64,000 nucleotides of DNA, taken from positions 92,001 to 156,000 of the forward strand of contig NZ_NISJ01000010.1 of NCBI RefSeq assembly GCF_002205635.1, in the 5' to 3' direction. The translations under genes were made by a program, and so were the position numbers. How positions within the stretch are numbered: position 1 is the stretch's first letter; every line of letters starts with the position of its first letter. A model generated the notes under the pieces. It saw only the letters and a list, made by a program, of their open reading frames with translations, ran no database searches and was not told the origin of the DNA. Shown one piece after another: positions 46,083 to 54,496 of this stretch. Source of the stretch: Sphingopyxis witflariensis (GTDB lineage Bacteria; Pseudomonadota; Alphaproteobacteria; Sphingomonadales; Sphingomonadaceae).

Positions 46083-47498
46083 ATGAGCTTTTTCGATAGC
46101 TTCACGATGACGATCGGCGGCAAGGCCGTCTCGTCGAGCGAGACGATCGATGTCATCAATCCGGCAACCGAGGAGATCGTTGCCAAAGCTCCCGACTGCT
46201 CGGAAAAGCAGTTGGATGACGCCGTGGCCGCCGCCCGCGCGGCCTTTCCCGGCTGGCGTGCTACACCGATCGAGGAGCGGCGGCGCGCGGTGGCCAGGAT
46301 TGGCGAGGTTCTGACCGAGCACCAGGCCGACTTCGCCCGTCTGTTTACGCTTGAGCAGGGACGCCCGCTCGACGGCGCGGCGCAGGAGATCGCCTTCGCC
46401 GCCTATTGGGCCAATGAGGTATCGAAGCAGGACATTCCGGTTACCGTCACCGAGGATAGCGCTTCAAAACGGTCCGAAACGCGCCACGTCCCGCTCGGGG
46501 TGGTCGCGGGCATCGTACCCTGGAACTTCCCGGTCAATCTCGCCGTATGGAAGATCGCACCGGCGCTGCTTACCGGCAATACCCTGGTGCTCAAGCCTTC
46601 GCCCTTTACACCGCTCACGATGCTCAAGTTGGCCGAGCTTCTTCGCGAGCATCTTCCGCCAGGCGTGTTCAACGTGATCAGCGGCGGCGATCGCCTTGGC
46701 CCTTGGCTGACCGCGCATGAGGGCATCGACAAGATCAGTTTCACAGGCTCGACCGCGACTGGCAAGCGCGTCATGGAAACCGCGTCCAAAGGCCTCAAGC
46801 GGGTGACCCTTGAGCTCGGGGGCAATGATGCGGCAATTGTCATGCCCGATGTGGCGCTGGATGAGGTGGCCGACAAGCTCTTCTTCTCGGCCTTCGCGAA
46901 CAGCGGCCAGATCTGCATCGCGACGAAGCGGATGTATGTGCACGAAGATGTGTATGACAAGGTGGCGGATGCACTTGTCGCGCGCGCGCGCGCCGCGAAG
47001 GTCGGCGACGGGCTCGACCAGGGAAGCAATTTCGGACCGATCCAGAACCGCCCCCAGTTCGAACGTGTCAAGAATCTCATCGAGGACGCCAAGCAGCAGG
47101 GGCTGCGCTTCCTTGCCGGCGGCGACGTTCCCGAAGGAACTGGCTTCTTCGTACCACTCGCGATCGTCGACAACCCACCCGAGGATAGCCGCGTGGTGCA
47201 GGAGGAGGCTTTTGGCCCGGTCCTCCCGCTGCTGAAGTTCCGCGACATCGACGAGGTGGTCGCTCGTGCCAACGCCTGCGAATATGGTCTCGGCGGCTCG
47301 ATCTGGTCAGCCGACACGGAGGCCGCAGCGGACATCGCGTCGCGTCTCGAGACGGGAACCGTGTGGATCAACGACACGCTCTACATCATGCCCTGGACGC
47401 CCTTCGCGGGTCACAAGCAATCGGGGATCGGCGTCGAGAACGGCAAGGAGGGACTGCTCGAGTTCACGGTGCCCCAGACGATTACGATCGCCAAATAG
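46083..47498 (+). CDS. Aldehyde dehydrogenase
   Basis: This 471-residue ALDH has GIVPWNFPVNLAVWKIAPAL, the NAD-site SFTGSTATGKRVM, catalytic Glu in TLELGGNDAAIV, catalytic Cys in NSGQICIATKR and the terminal PFAGHKQSGIGVENG. It differs clearly from the ALDH at 31382 and belongs to the broad-range aldehyde dehydrogenase branch. It is a single-gene unit behind a strong operator-like site and converges on TetR gene 2. It probably oxidises a pathway aldehyde to the acid for CoA activation. Confidence 0.93.
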   Translation: MSFFDSFTMTIGGKAVSSSETIDVINPATEEIVAKAPDCSEKQLDDAVAAARAAFPGWRATPIEERRRAVARIGEVLTEHQADFARLFTLEQGRPLDGAAQEIAFAAYWANEVSKQDIPVTVTEDSASKRSETRHVPLGVVAGIVPWNFPVNLAVWKIAPALLTGNTLVLKPSPFTPLTMLKLAELLREHLPPGVFNVISGGDRLGPWLTAHEGIDKISFTGSTATGKRVMETASKGLKRVTLELGGNDAAIVMPDVALDEVADKLFFSAFANSGQICIATKRMYVHEDVYDKVADALVARARAAKVGDGLDQGSNFGPIQNRPQFERVKNLIEDAKQQGLRFLAGGDVPEGTGFFVPLAIVDNPPEDSRVVQEEAFGPVLPLLKFRDIDEVVARANACEYGLGGSIWSADTEAAADIASRLETGTVWINDTLYIMPWTPFAGHKQSGIGVENGKEGLLEFTVPQTITIAK

Positions 47499-47625
47499 GT
47501 CCAGCGGAGCTTGGCGTCGGTCTCGGCGCGAGGGGGCAGAATCGTGCGGCTGCGGCTGGAGGCGCCACGCCTGGGCCGCGGCGCCTTGCGTCCTTCCCGC
47601 GGAGCTCAACCGGGGCGGCGCGCCG

Positions 47626-48273
47626 TCAGTTCGCGCGCGGGTCGGCCGAGATTCCCCTGATAAGGTTGTTGCAGAGCTCCGATACGTAGCGGCGTTTGAG
47701 ATCGTCGTTGATCTCCTCAAGGCCGAACACATGTCGCGCCTGGTGGCGTGAATGGAACAGCTGGTCGCAGGCCCCGACGATCATGAAATAGAAGACCAGA
47801 GGATCGACCTCGCGGAAGATGCCCTTGGCCCGGCCTTCTTCCAGAATCGCGCGCTGCGCCTTGGCGACCGGCAGGCTGATTTCCTCGGCGATCTGCTTGC
47901 CATAATCGCCCGACGGCTCGTTGGCCAGCTCGTGCATCAGCCGGTTGACATAGGGATATTGATAATAGGTGTTGACCATGCCGCTGATGTGGATGCGCAA
48001 CTTGTCCTGCGGCGAAATATCCATTTTCAGCAGCTGCTGCAGGTCCGCCATTCCCTGACCCAGGCGGCGGCGAAGCAGCGCCATCAGCATGCCCGCCTTG
48101 TTGCCGAAATAATATTTGACCAGCGCAGAATTGACCCCGCTCCGCGCAGCAATTTCGCTCAACGAAATATCGGTCGTACCCCGCTCGGCCATCAATTGTC
48201 CCGCCGCTTCCAGCAGTCGCTCGCGAGACTCCGCTGTCGACGAACCGCCTTCCGCCTCGATCTGCACCTTCAT
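47626..48273 (-). CDS. TetR-family regulator 2, candidate regulator of the island
   Basis: This 215-residue protein has the helix-turn-helix at about residues 18-65 (TTDISLSEIAARSGVNSALVKYYFGNKAGML) and an all-helical ligand domain with VDPLVFYFMIVGACDQLFHSRHQ. It is a paralogue of the TetR protein at 12837. An operator-like site of the same type as those before the catabolic genes lies about 85 bases before its own start (48357), which fits autorepression. It is therefore my first candidate for the repressor that binds these sites, with an acyl-CoA as probable inducer. This is inference from position, not proof. Confidence 0.92.
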   Translation of the reverse strand: MKVQIEAEGGSSTAESRERLLEAAGQLMAERGTTDISLSEIAARSGVNSALVKYYFGNKAGMLMALLRRRLGQGMADLQQLLKMDISPQDKLRIHISGMVNTYYQYPYVNRLMHELANEPSGDYGKQIAEEISLPVAKAQRAILEEGRAKGIFREVDPLVFYFMIVGACDQLFHSRHQARHVFGLEEINDDLKRRYVSELCNNLIRGISADPRAN

Positions 48274-48356
48274 TCGTCACTCCCTGTGGTCGTCCCGGCA
48301 CGACCATCCCCTGCAATCGGCCCGCCGCAGCTTGCGGCTAGCCGTTCGGATATGGC

Positions 48357-48384
48357 GTAAATTAATTGATCGAACAATATATTC
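48357..48384. promoter_or_regulatory. Operator-like site before TetR gene 2
   Basis: Read on the minus strand it contains TTCGATCAATTAATTTAC, matching the TCGAGCAATTAATT core at 25811. It lies 84 bases before the TetR start at 48273. Confidence 0.6.
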
Positions 48385-48486
48385 ACACGCCCTGTGGCGG
48401 CGGCGCTGGTCCTATTTGCCAGCCGGTCCAGGCGATAACCTCCACAGCGTTCGCCAGATATAGATGGGCTGCGCGACGCTTGCCTG

Positions 48487-48512
48487 AAATTATCTATGCG
48501 ATTAATTGCTGG
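48487..48512. promoter_or_regulatory. Operator-like site before the fourth acyl-CoA dehydrogenase
   Basis: ATTATCTATGCGATTAATTG ends about 40 bases before the ATG at 48548 and aligns with the site at 42142. Confidence 0.6.
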
Positions 48513-48547
48513 TCCATCGCAATTGAAAAAGTGAGGAGAGTGAGGCC

Positions 48548-49705
48548 ATGGACCTGAAGTTCAGCCGCGCCGACAGGGCGTTCCAGGCCGAGGTTCGCCG
48601 CTTCTTCGAAACCGAGTTCCCGCCTTCTGTCCTGAACAAGGTTCGCACCGGTCAGTTTCTCGGCCGTCAGGATTATGAAGCCGCACAGCAGGCGCTCCAG
48701 GCCCGTGGCTGGTTGGCTGCCAGCTGGCCCCGCGAGTTCGGAGGCACGGGATGGACGCCGGTCGAACGCTATCTGTTCGAAGAGGAAATGGAGCTGGCGG
48801 GCGCGCCGAACCTGGTTCCGATGGGCCTCATCTATATCGGGCCGATCATCTGTGCGTTCGGCACGCCCGAACAACAGCAGCGCTGGCTGCCCGACATCCT
48901 CTCGTCGCGCTCCTTCTGGGCGCAAGGCTATTCGGAACCCGACGCGGGGTCCGACCTCGCCAGTCTCGCCTTTTCGGCGGTACGCGATGGCGACGATTAT
49001 ATTCTGAATGGCTCCAAGATATGGACAAGCGGCGCCCACATCGCGGACTGGATTTTCTGCCTCTGCCGGACCTCGCACGAAGAAAGAAAGCAGGACGGCA
49101 TATCGCTCATCTGCGCCCCGATGAATTGCGAAGGCATCAGCGTGCGGCCGATCGTTTCGATCGATGGCGCGCATGAGCTGAACCAGGTCTTCTTTACCGA
49201 CGTCCGTGTTCCCGCCGCAAACCGCATCGGGGAGGAGGGGCGCGCGTGGCATTATGCAAACGTCCTTCTCAAGAATGAGCGCCTCTCTTACGCGCATGTT
49301 GGCCGCAAGAAGCGCGACCTTGCGACCCTCCGCACGATGGTCGCGGGCGACCGCGCCTTCGCCCGGCGGCTTGCCGATGCAGAATTTACGGTGATGGTGC
49401 TCGAACAGCAGGTTCTGAAGGCACTTGTGCATGGAAGCGATGCCGCCACCGTCGCAAGTCTGAAGATCGGTTGCACGCAGGCCGCGCAGTTGATCACCGA
49501 GCTGTATATCGACCGGGCAGGGGAATATGCGGCGCCCTTTTTCGATCGCTCTCGTTCCGACTGGCATGAGGCGACGCCGCTCATTCCCGAGTTTGCCGCG
49601 GTCGCCACGGCTTCCTATTTCTTCGAGCGCGCGCAAACGATCTACGGGGGGACCACGGAAATTCAGAAGAATCTGGTCTGGCGCGCCATCGACTCCGCTC
49701 GCTGA
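48548..49705 (+). CDS. Acyl-CoA dehydrogenase
   Basis: This 385-residue ACAD has MDLKFSRADRAFQAEVRRFFE, WPREFGGTGWTPVERYLF, the flavin motif GYSEPDAGSDLASL, NGSKIWTSGAH and the C-terminal IYGGTTEIQKNLVWR. Like the large subunit at 29000 it lacks Glu in the MCAD position (IYGG) and has a Glu in the alternative place (LLKNERLSYAH). There is no adjacent partner ACAD, so it may be homomeric or pair with a subunit encoded elsewhere. It stands alone behind an operator-like site, divergent from TetR gene 2. Confidence 0.93.
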   Translation: MDLKFSRADRAFQAEVRRFFETEFPPSVLNKVRTGQFLGRQDYEAAQQALQARGWLAASWPREFGGTGWTPVERYLFEEEMELAGAPNLVPMGLIYIGPIICAFGTPEQQQRWLPDILSSRSFWAQGYSEPDAGSDLASLAFSAVRDGDDYILNGSKIWTSGAHIADWIFCLCRTSHEERKQDGISLICAPMNCEGISVRPIVSIDGAHELNQVFFTDVRVPAANRIGEEGRAWHYANVLLKNERLSYAHVGRKKRDLATLRTMVAGDRAFARRLADAEFTVMVLEQQVLKALVHGSDAATVASLKIGCTQAAQLITELYIDRAGEYAAPFFDRSRSDWHEATPLIPEFAAVATASYFFERAQTIYGGTTEIQKNLVWRAIDSAR

Positions 49706-49773
49706 GCGTCGGTCGCGCTCCGTGCCGTCATGTTTCGGCGCATGTCACGCCGGGAGGCGCGACGGTTCAGCTT

Positions 49774-49804
49774 GATCGCGCATCATTAATTGGGTAATTA
49801 AAAT
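49774..49804. promoter_or_regulatory. Operator-like site before the CoA transferase gene
   Basis: The core CATTAATTGGGTAATTA fits the TAATC-N8-AATTA pattern with one or two changes. It ends 36 bases before the ATG at 49840. Confidence 0.55.
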
Positions 49805-49839
49805 GCTGTGACTTTACGGTATGGCAGCGAGAATAGCAT

Positions 49840-51012
49840 ATGATGGGAATGGCGGACGGCAAGGCGATGCTTACGGGCTTGAAGGTCGTCGATCTCACAA
49901 CCGTCGTCTTCGGACCCTATTGCACCCATATTCTCGCTGAGCTCGGCGCCGACGTCATCAAGGTCGAAGTGCCGGGAAGCGGGGACTCTTTTCGCTGGTC
50001 GGGCAAGGCGGCCGCGACCCACGGCATGGCGCCTGCTTTCATGGCAATCAACGGCAGCAAGCAATCGATCGCCCTCGATCTCAAGACCGCTGCCGACCTC
50101 GAGACGATGAAGAAGCTTCTGTCGGATGCGGATGTGTTCGTTCTCAATGTCAGGGGCAAAGCCGCCGAACGTCTCGGCTTGGACTATGAAGCGGTAAAGG
50201 CGATCAAGCCCGATATCATTTATGCGCATTGCGTCGGCTTCGGTCAGGATGGCCCCTATGCCGATCTACAGGCCTATGACGACGTCATCCAGGCAGCGTC
50301 GGGGACGGCAACGCTTCTCCCCCGCGTCGATGGCGATCCGCGCGCGCGCTATCTGCCCTCGCTGATCGCCGACAAGGTCGCCGGTCTTCATGGGGCGCAC
50401 GCGGTGCTCGCCGCCATTATCCATCACATGCGGACTGGCGAGGGTCAGCTCGTTGAAATTCCGATGTTCGAGGTCTTCACCAATTTCATGCTGCTTGAGC
50501 ATCTCGGCGGTCTGGCCTTCGACCCTCCCAATGCTCCGGTTGGCTATTTTCGCCAGATCGATCCCGATCGCCAGCCTTTCCCGACCTCCGACGGCTACGT
50601 GAGCATCGTCGCTTACACCGACGAAAGCTGGTCGCGGATATTCGAACTGCTTGGCAATCCGGGCTTCCTCGATCAGGACGCGTTCGCAACCCGCAAGGCG
50701 CGGGGGCGCAATCTCCCGCTCCTTTACCGCGAAATAGCAAGGTTGACGCCAGGCTTCACGACCGCCGACCTCGTTGCGCGCTGCCATGCCGCGCAAATCC
50801 CGGCTCAGCCTGTCCGTGACCTCGCCGACATCATGAATGATCCGCATCTTGCCGCCACCGGCTTCTTCGAAGCCTATGAGCATCCCACCGAAGGACGGTG
50901 CTTCCGGATGGGGCATCCTGTCCGCTTTGGCGTATCGCTGGGAGGAGCCGGCAAGGTCGCCCCGGCGATAGGCGAACAGAGCGAAGAAATCCGCCGATCC
51001 ATCTCCGGATGA
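49840..51012 (+). CDS. Family III CoA transferase (CaiB/BaiF type)
   Basis: This 390-residue enzyme has the N-terminal LKVVDLTTVVFGPYCTHILAELGADVIKVEVPGSGD block, NGSKQSIALDLKT, the HCVGFGQDGPYADLQAYDDVIQAASG region that carries the family's catalytic Asp, and the C-terminal SDGYVSIVAYTDESW. It moves CoA from one acyl-CoA to a free acid, an ATP-free way to activate the substrate or a bulky acid. It is the last catabolic gene of the island behind the last operator-like site. Alternative starts at 49843 and 49849 are possible; none has a strong ribosome-binding site. Confidence 0.9.
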   Translation: MMGMADGKAMLTGLKVVDLTTVVFGPYCTHILAELGADVIKVEVPGSGDSFRWSGKAAATHGMAPAFMAINGSKQSIALDLKTAADLETMKKLLSDADVFVLNVRGKAAERLGLDYEAVKAIKPDIIYAHCVGFGQDGPYADLQAYDDVIQAASGTATLLPRVDGDPRARYLPSLIADKVAGLHGAHAVLAAIIHHMRTGEGQLVEIPMFEVFTNFMLLEHLGGLAFDPPNAPVGYFRQIDPDRQPFPTSDGYVSIVAYTDESWSRIFELLGNPGFLDQDAFATRKARGRNLPLLYREIARLTPGFTTADLVARCHAAQIPAQPVRDLADIMNDPHLAATGFFEAYEHPTEGRCFRMGHPVRFGVSLGGAGKVAPAIGEQSEEIRRSISG

Positions 51013-51127
51013 CCGCTTTTGGTGCGGGCCTCGAATCCCGCATCCGAAGCCAGATTCCGCGCGATGACGGCATTGTGTGAAGCCACCGCCCGAAACAAGG
51101 GCGGGGCAAGGAGCAGGAGAGAAGATC

Positions 51128-51229
51128 ATGCGCGCCAGACTGCGCCAAGAGGCTGACTGTATTGCGGTTTACGCCGTCACCTTCCTCGTTTGGGGCGCCA
51201 TTTTGATGACGATCGCCGCCAAGCTCTGA
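51128..51229 (+). CDS. Small membrane protein of 33 residues
   Basis: A short frame reads MRARLRQEADCIAVY followed by a hydrophobic helix (AVTFLVWGAILMTIAAKL), ending in Lys-Leu. A good ribosome-binding site (CAGGAGAGAAGATC) stands right before the ATG. It has the shape of a single-pass inner-membrane miniprotein. I do not recognise a family. It could be a real gene or a chance frame; the ribosome-binding site and the single well-placed helix favour the former. Confidence 0.5.
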   Translation: MRARLRQEADCIAVYAVTFLVWGAILMTIAAKL

Positions 51230-51322
51230 CCTTGCCGCGCAAGGCTCGCACTCCCGGCAAGATCGATGCGGCTTGATCGCGCCGCTGCGCCGGCCAAACC
51301 GGCACACCGCCGTGCGATTGGC

Positions 51323-51505
51323 TCATTGCCCCATGGAGAGTTTGAGCTGGGCTCCGGTAATGCTCGCCGCCTCGTCTGAAAGCAGAAAGGCGACGACGCG
51401 AGCGGCCGCCTGGGGCGAAATCCAGTCGCTCAGGTCAGCATCCGGCATGTCCGCCCGGTTCGCCGGCGTACCGATGATGGACGGCAGCACTGCGTTCTTT
51501 GCCAT
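51323..51505 (-). pseudogene. C-terminal fragment of a short-chain dehydrogenase
   Basis: About 60 residues read NAVLPSIIGTPANRADMPDAD, then AAARVVAFLLSDEAASITGA, the recognisable C-terminal third of an SDR (PG-like loop, the helix before the C-terminal strand and the SITGA end). The Rossmann motif and YxxxK are absent, with no matching frame upstream. It is a truncated remnant between the catabolic island and the lasso cluster. Confidence 0.7.
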
Positions 51506-51937
51506 CGTCGGTAGTCAGAAAGGACGCGCGCAACTGGCCGTTGTCAAAACGGGCCTGTGCCGAAATCATGCTTCCTTTGATGATCGCAGAGGCGTTTTCG
51601 GGACCGAGGTTCGATGCGCGCCTCGGCGTTTGTACGTAACCCTGTGCGGCAAAGATACATCCAGTTCCGGTGCCAGTTGGAGTTGCACATCTCCCGATCA
51701 AACGCATGATCGCGGTCACGCCACATTTGCAGGCGTGTGACCGGGTTCCGCTACGTATGTCCAGGCGCAAGCTAAAGGTAGCGGTTCGTGCCCCGATGTG
51801 CGTTTCCTTTGCGCGGTCACTCTTTTTTTGAAAACGATGCTCGATTATTTTCAGATTATTAAATAGCGGCCGGAATTTCCGAGGCATAACTTCCCAAGTG
51901 CGACTCATTTCGGTCGCGATTTCGGAAGGAAGATGTG
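51506..51937. promoter_or_regulatory. Upstream region of the lasso precursor gene
   Basis: No gene is supported here. A candidate sigma-70 promoter is TTGAAA at 51828 with a poorly matched -10 (TCAGAT) 17 bases later, in an AT-rich block ending ATTATTAAATAG. The dyad CGGAATTTCCG (51871-51881) and the direct repeat TTTCGG (51909 and 51920) lie between it and the start. GGAAGGA stands seven bases before the ATG. Confidence 0.4.
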
Positions 51938-52078
51938 ATGAAACAGCAGGACAGCAGTGACCTGATCGACCTCGGCGCCGTCGGCGTCGAGACCCGAGGC
52001 ATCGAACCGGTCGGTCCCCGCGATGAAGATACCAACGAGCACTTCCTGCTCGTCGGCGGCATCACCGCTGAAGACTGA
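51938..52078 (+). CDS. Lasso peptide precursor, sphingopyxin I-like
   Basis: This 46-residue peptide has a 20-residue leader ending GVETR, with Thr at the penultimate position as required for leader processing. The core of 26 residues begins GIEPVGPRD and ends GGITAED. Gly1 and Asp9 can form a nine-membered macrolactam ring; Glu3 is too close to serve. As I recall, sphingopyxin I of Sphingopyxis alaskensis begins GIEPLGPVDED and ends GGITADD with the same length, so this is a close variant. Bulky residues near the tail (HFLL, core 15-18) are candidates for the steric plug. It is too short for standard ORF calls but is followed by the B and C enzyme genes, which settles its identity. Confidence 0.93.
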   Translation: MKQQDSSDLIDLGAVGVETRGIEPVGPRDEDTNEHFLLVGGITAED

Positions 52079-52087
52079 CCCTCAGGG

Positions 52088-52112
52088 CGGCGCGCCGCGC
52101 TGCGGCGCGCCG
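52088..52112 (+). terminator. Intercistronic hairpin between lasso precursor and processing genes
   Basis: The 11-bp perfect stem CGGCGCGCCGC / GCGGCGCGCCG with a 3-base loop lies 9 bases after the precursor stop and 21 bases before the B start. It has no T-run. It probably acts as an attenuator or mRNA 3'-end stabiliser, giving more precursor than enzyme transcript; similar hairpins are known in proteobacterial lasso clusters. Confidence 0.75.
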
Positions 52113-52133
52113 TACCTCTGGCACAGCCATCGC

Positions 52134-52784
52134 ATGGACCCATCTTACGACATCCGGCCAGGGCTGCACTTTTGCCGCTTCGAAAGCGAATATGTGTTTC
52201 TGGACTTGCCTGCTGGCCGCTATTTCCTGATCCAGGGGCGGACGTCGCAAGCTTTTGCGCATTTCCTCGACCAGCGCGCCAGCGACGACGAACAGGCTGT
52301 TCTGCTTGATCAGCAGCTCATCGGTCCCGCTGGCGGATTGGCTATCGGGAATCTGCCCCTGCCGCCGGCCGTCACAGCGAGCCTCATCGACCAGCCTCTC
52401 CCCGATACGCCTTGGCTCGATACCCTCAGGGCGATTGCGGCCCAAAGGCGAGCGCGCTTTGACATTGGCCGTATTCCGGTTTTCGAGATCACGCGGCGGA
52501 TGGGTGAGCGCCTCGAAAAACATTCTCCCGAGAGTCGGCAAGAGACCTATATTCGTGTCGCCGCCGCGTTTCACCGTGCCCGGCGTTACGCGCTTGCCAC
52601 GGATCGGTGCCTCGAGCGGGGCATTGCGATGCGCCGGATCCTTGCGCGCGCGAGGTGCGACGCCCGTCTTGTCTTTGGCGTGACATTGCCCTTTGCTGCC
52701 CATTGCTGGGTTCAGGCTGGCGAAGCGGTGCTGACCGACCCGCTCGATGTCATCCTTCGCTACAAGCCGATCTTGGCGGTCTGA
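52134..52784 (+). CDS. Lasso peptide B protein: fused RRE and leader peptidase
   Basis: This 216-residue protein joins the two B functions. Residues 1 to about 80 are PqqD-like (LHFCRFESEYVFLDLPAGRYFLIQG), the recognition element that binds the leader. The C-terminal half is a transglutaminase-like cysteine peptidase with the triad Cys159 (TDRCLERG), His190 (FAAHCWVQ) and Asp202 (LTDP). It cuts the leader after Arg20 of the precursor and hands the core to the C protein. The ATG at 52134 gives the normal length; the longer frame would cross the hairpin. Stop and next start overlap (TGATG). Confidence 0.93.
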   Translation: MDPSYDIRPGLHFCRFESEYVFLDLPAGRYFLIQGRTSQAFAHFLDQRASDDEQAVLLDQQLIGPAGGLAIGNLPLPPAVTASLIDQPLPDTPWLDTLRAIAAQRRARFDIGRIPVFEITRRMGERLEKHSPESRQETYIRVAAAFHRARRYALATDRCLERGIAMRRILARARCDARLVFGVTLPFAAHCWVQAGEAVLTDPLDVILRYKPILAV

Positions 52785-54496
52785 TGACCGGTGGATTTCG
52801 CATCGAGATCGCTTTCGCAGAGGATGGTTTGCGTCGTCGCTCGCAAGCTCGCGGTGCGGCTGATTTCAGTTGCGGAAATGTGGCGGTTTGGTCGCGCGAG
52901 CCGCTGCAGCACGTGGATGCGCGGAGCATCATCATTGGTCGCCTGTTCGAAAAATTTAGCGCGGTGCCGCCTGCCATTGAGTGCCCCGGCCAAGTCCTCA
53001 CGGCCGAAAAAGGACGAAAGCTGCTGACGGATTTTTGGGGCGGCTATGTTTTTGTTCATATCGGCCGGAACGGGGCGGTGACGATATTCCGGGACCCGTC
53101 CGGCGCGCTGCCCTGCTACGTAAAACGGGAGGCCGACGGAATAAGCATCGCCGGCGATATCACGGAGCTCGCTTCGCCGGGTTCCGGCGCCGTCGATTTG
53201 GGCGAAGTCGCGCGCGTGCTTTCAAGCGGCGACGCGCGCGGGCGTCGCACATGTATCGAGGGGATCGAGGAACTGATAGCCGGCGAATGCCTTGCCGTTG
53301 CCGATGGCAAGGTGGCACTCGAGAGCTGGTGGACCCCATGGGACCATGTCACGCCGCGCGCGAACAAGGACTTCGAGACTTTCGCTGAGGACCTGCGCAA
53401 CATCGTTTGCGGGGTCGCGGGGACATGGTCGCGCTGCTTCTCGTCGATATTGCTGGGCGTATCCGGAGGTCTCGACTCATCGATCGTCGCCGCCGGCGCC
53501 GCACCTGCCGCGCGCGGGCTGACGTGTCTGACCCTGTTCGGGCCCGATGCCGATGGCGACGAACGACGATATGCGCTGGCCATGGCGACGCATCTCGGGC
53601 TCAATATTCGCGAAGTGCAGCGCGAAATTGGCGATATCGACGTCGGCCGCGCCTCCGCGCCCAATCATCCCTGGCCGATCGTGCCGATCGGGCGCCAGAC
53701 GAACGAGGCGATCCACGAACGGTTAGCCAGAGAAATGCCGGTAGATGCTTATTTTACCGGCAATGGCGGCGACGCTGTTCTGTGCAGCCTGCGGAGCACC
53801 ATTCCCCTTCTCGATCGCGTCCTGGCGGAGGGCCCGTCCGCACGGCTCGGAACCACGCTGCGCGACATATGCCTGCTGACCGGCGCCGACCGACGCACGG
53901 TCCTGCGCCATGCCTGGGATCGCCATCGCCGCCACGGGGGACGGCATCAGATCCGGTTCAACGCAGCGGGGCTGCAGCCGGACGCCGCGAGGGTGGCACG
54001 GGCCGCCGGGGCCACGCACCCTTGGCTCCGGCCGCCGCGTGACATTCTGCCCGGAAAGACCGTTCATGCAGCCTATCTGATGCGAACCCAAAAGAGCATC
54101 GAGCTCTATCCGCGCGCGGTGTCGCCGCCCCATGTCGCGCCGCTCATATCGCAGCCCCTGATGGAACTCTGTCTGTCGATTCCGACCTGGATGTGGGTAT
54201 CCGGCGGACGGAATCGCGCGGTCGCGCGCCGCGCCTTCGACAGCGCGCTTACGTCGCTTGTCACCGCCCGCACCAGCAAGGGCGGTCCCGGCGGGTTTGA
54301 TCTCCTGATATACCGCCGCAACAGGGACCGCCTTCACGACCGCCTCCGCAACGGCCTATTGGCTTCCGAGGGTATTTTCGATCCCGCGCTTCTCGATCGC
54401 GCCGAGGATCCCACCTGGCGCGGCGTCGAGCGAATTCAGCGTATCCTCGAATTCGCCGCCGCCGAAAATTGGGTGCGCTGGTGGAGCGGATCCTAA
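52784..54496 (+). CDS. Lasso peptide C protein: asparagine-synthetase-like macrolactam synthetase
   Basis: This 570-residue protein has the ATP-pyrophosphatase domain with SGGLDSS at residues 227-233 and a glutaminase-like N-terminal domain without an N-terminal Cys, as usual for lasso cyclases. It activates the side-chain carboxylate of core Asp9 with ATP and joins it to the amine of Gly1. The start overlaps the B stop (TGATG), so translation is coupled. Its stop overlaps the stop of the convergent isopeptidase gene by 2 bases. The longer frame starting at 52607 would lie inside the B gene and is rejected. Confidence 0.93.
   Translation: MTGGFRIEIAFAEDGLRRRSQARGAADFSCGNVAVWSREPLQHVDARSIIIGRLFEKFSAVPPAIECPGQVLTAEKGRKLLTDFWGGYVFVHIGRNGAVTIFRDPSGALPCYVKREADGISIAGDITELASPGSGAVDLGEVARVLSSGDARGRRTCIEGIEELIAGECLAVADGKVALESWWTPWDHVTPRANKDFETFAEDLRNIVCGVAGTWSRCFSSILLGVSGGLDSSIVAAGAAPAARGLTCLTLFGPDADGDERRYALAMATHLGLNIREVQREIGDIDVGRASAPNHPWPIVPIGRQTNEAIHERLAREMPVDAYFTGNGGDAVLCSLRSTIPLLDRVLAEGPSARLGTTLRDICLLTGADRRTVLRHAWDRHRRHGGRHQIRFNAAGLQPDAARVARAAGATHPWLRPPRDILPGKTVHAAYLMRTQKSIELYPRAVSPPHVAPLISQPLMELCLSIPTWMWVSGGRNRAVARRAFDSALTSLVTARTSKGGPGGFDLLIYRRNRDRLHDRLRNGLLASEGIFDPALLDRAEDPTWRGVERIQRILEFAAAENWVRWWSGS

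Noticed and set aside
51006..51047. tRNA-like 3' end (stem GCGGG with loop CCTCGAAT, then ATCCGAAG and CCA)
   Set aside because: The loop has eight bases, not seven, and no matching acceptor, D or anticodon arm is found upstream within tRNA distance. It is more likely a chance hairpin after the CoA transferase gene.
51839..51866. Possible copy of the island operator before the lasso precursor
   Set aside because: Only the right half (ATTAAATAG) matches the site at 46019; the left half does not. It is better read as AT-rich promoter DNA.
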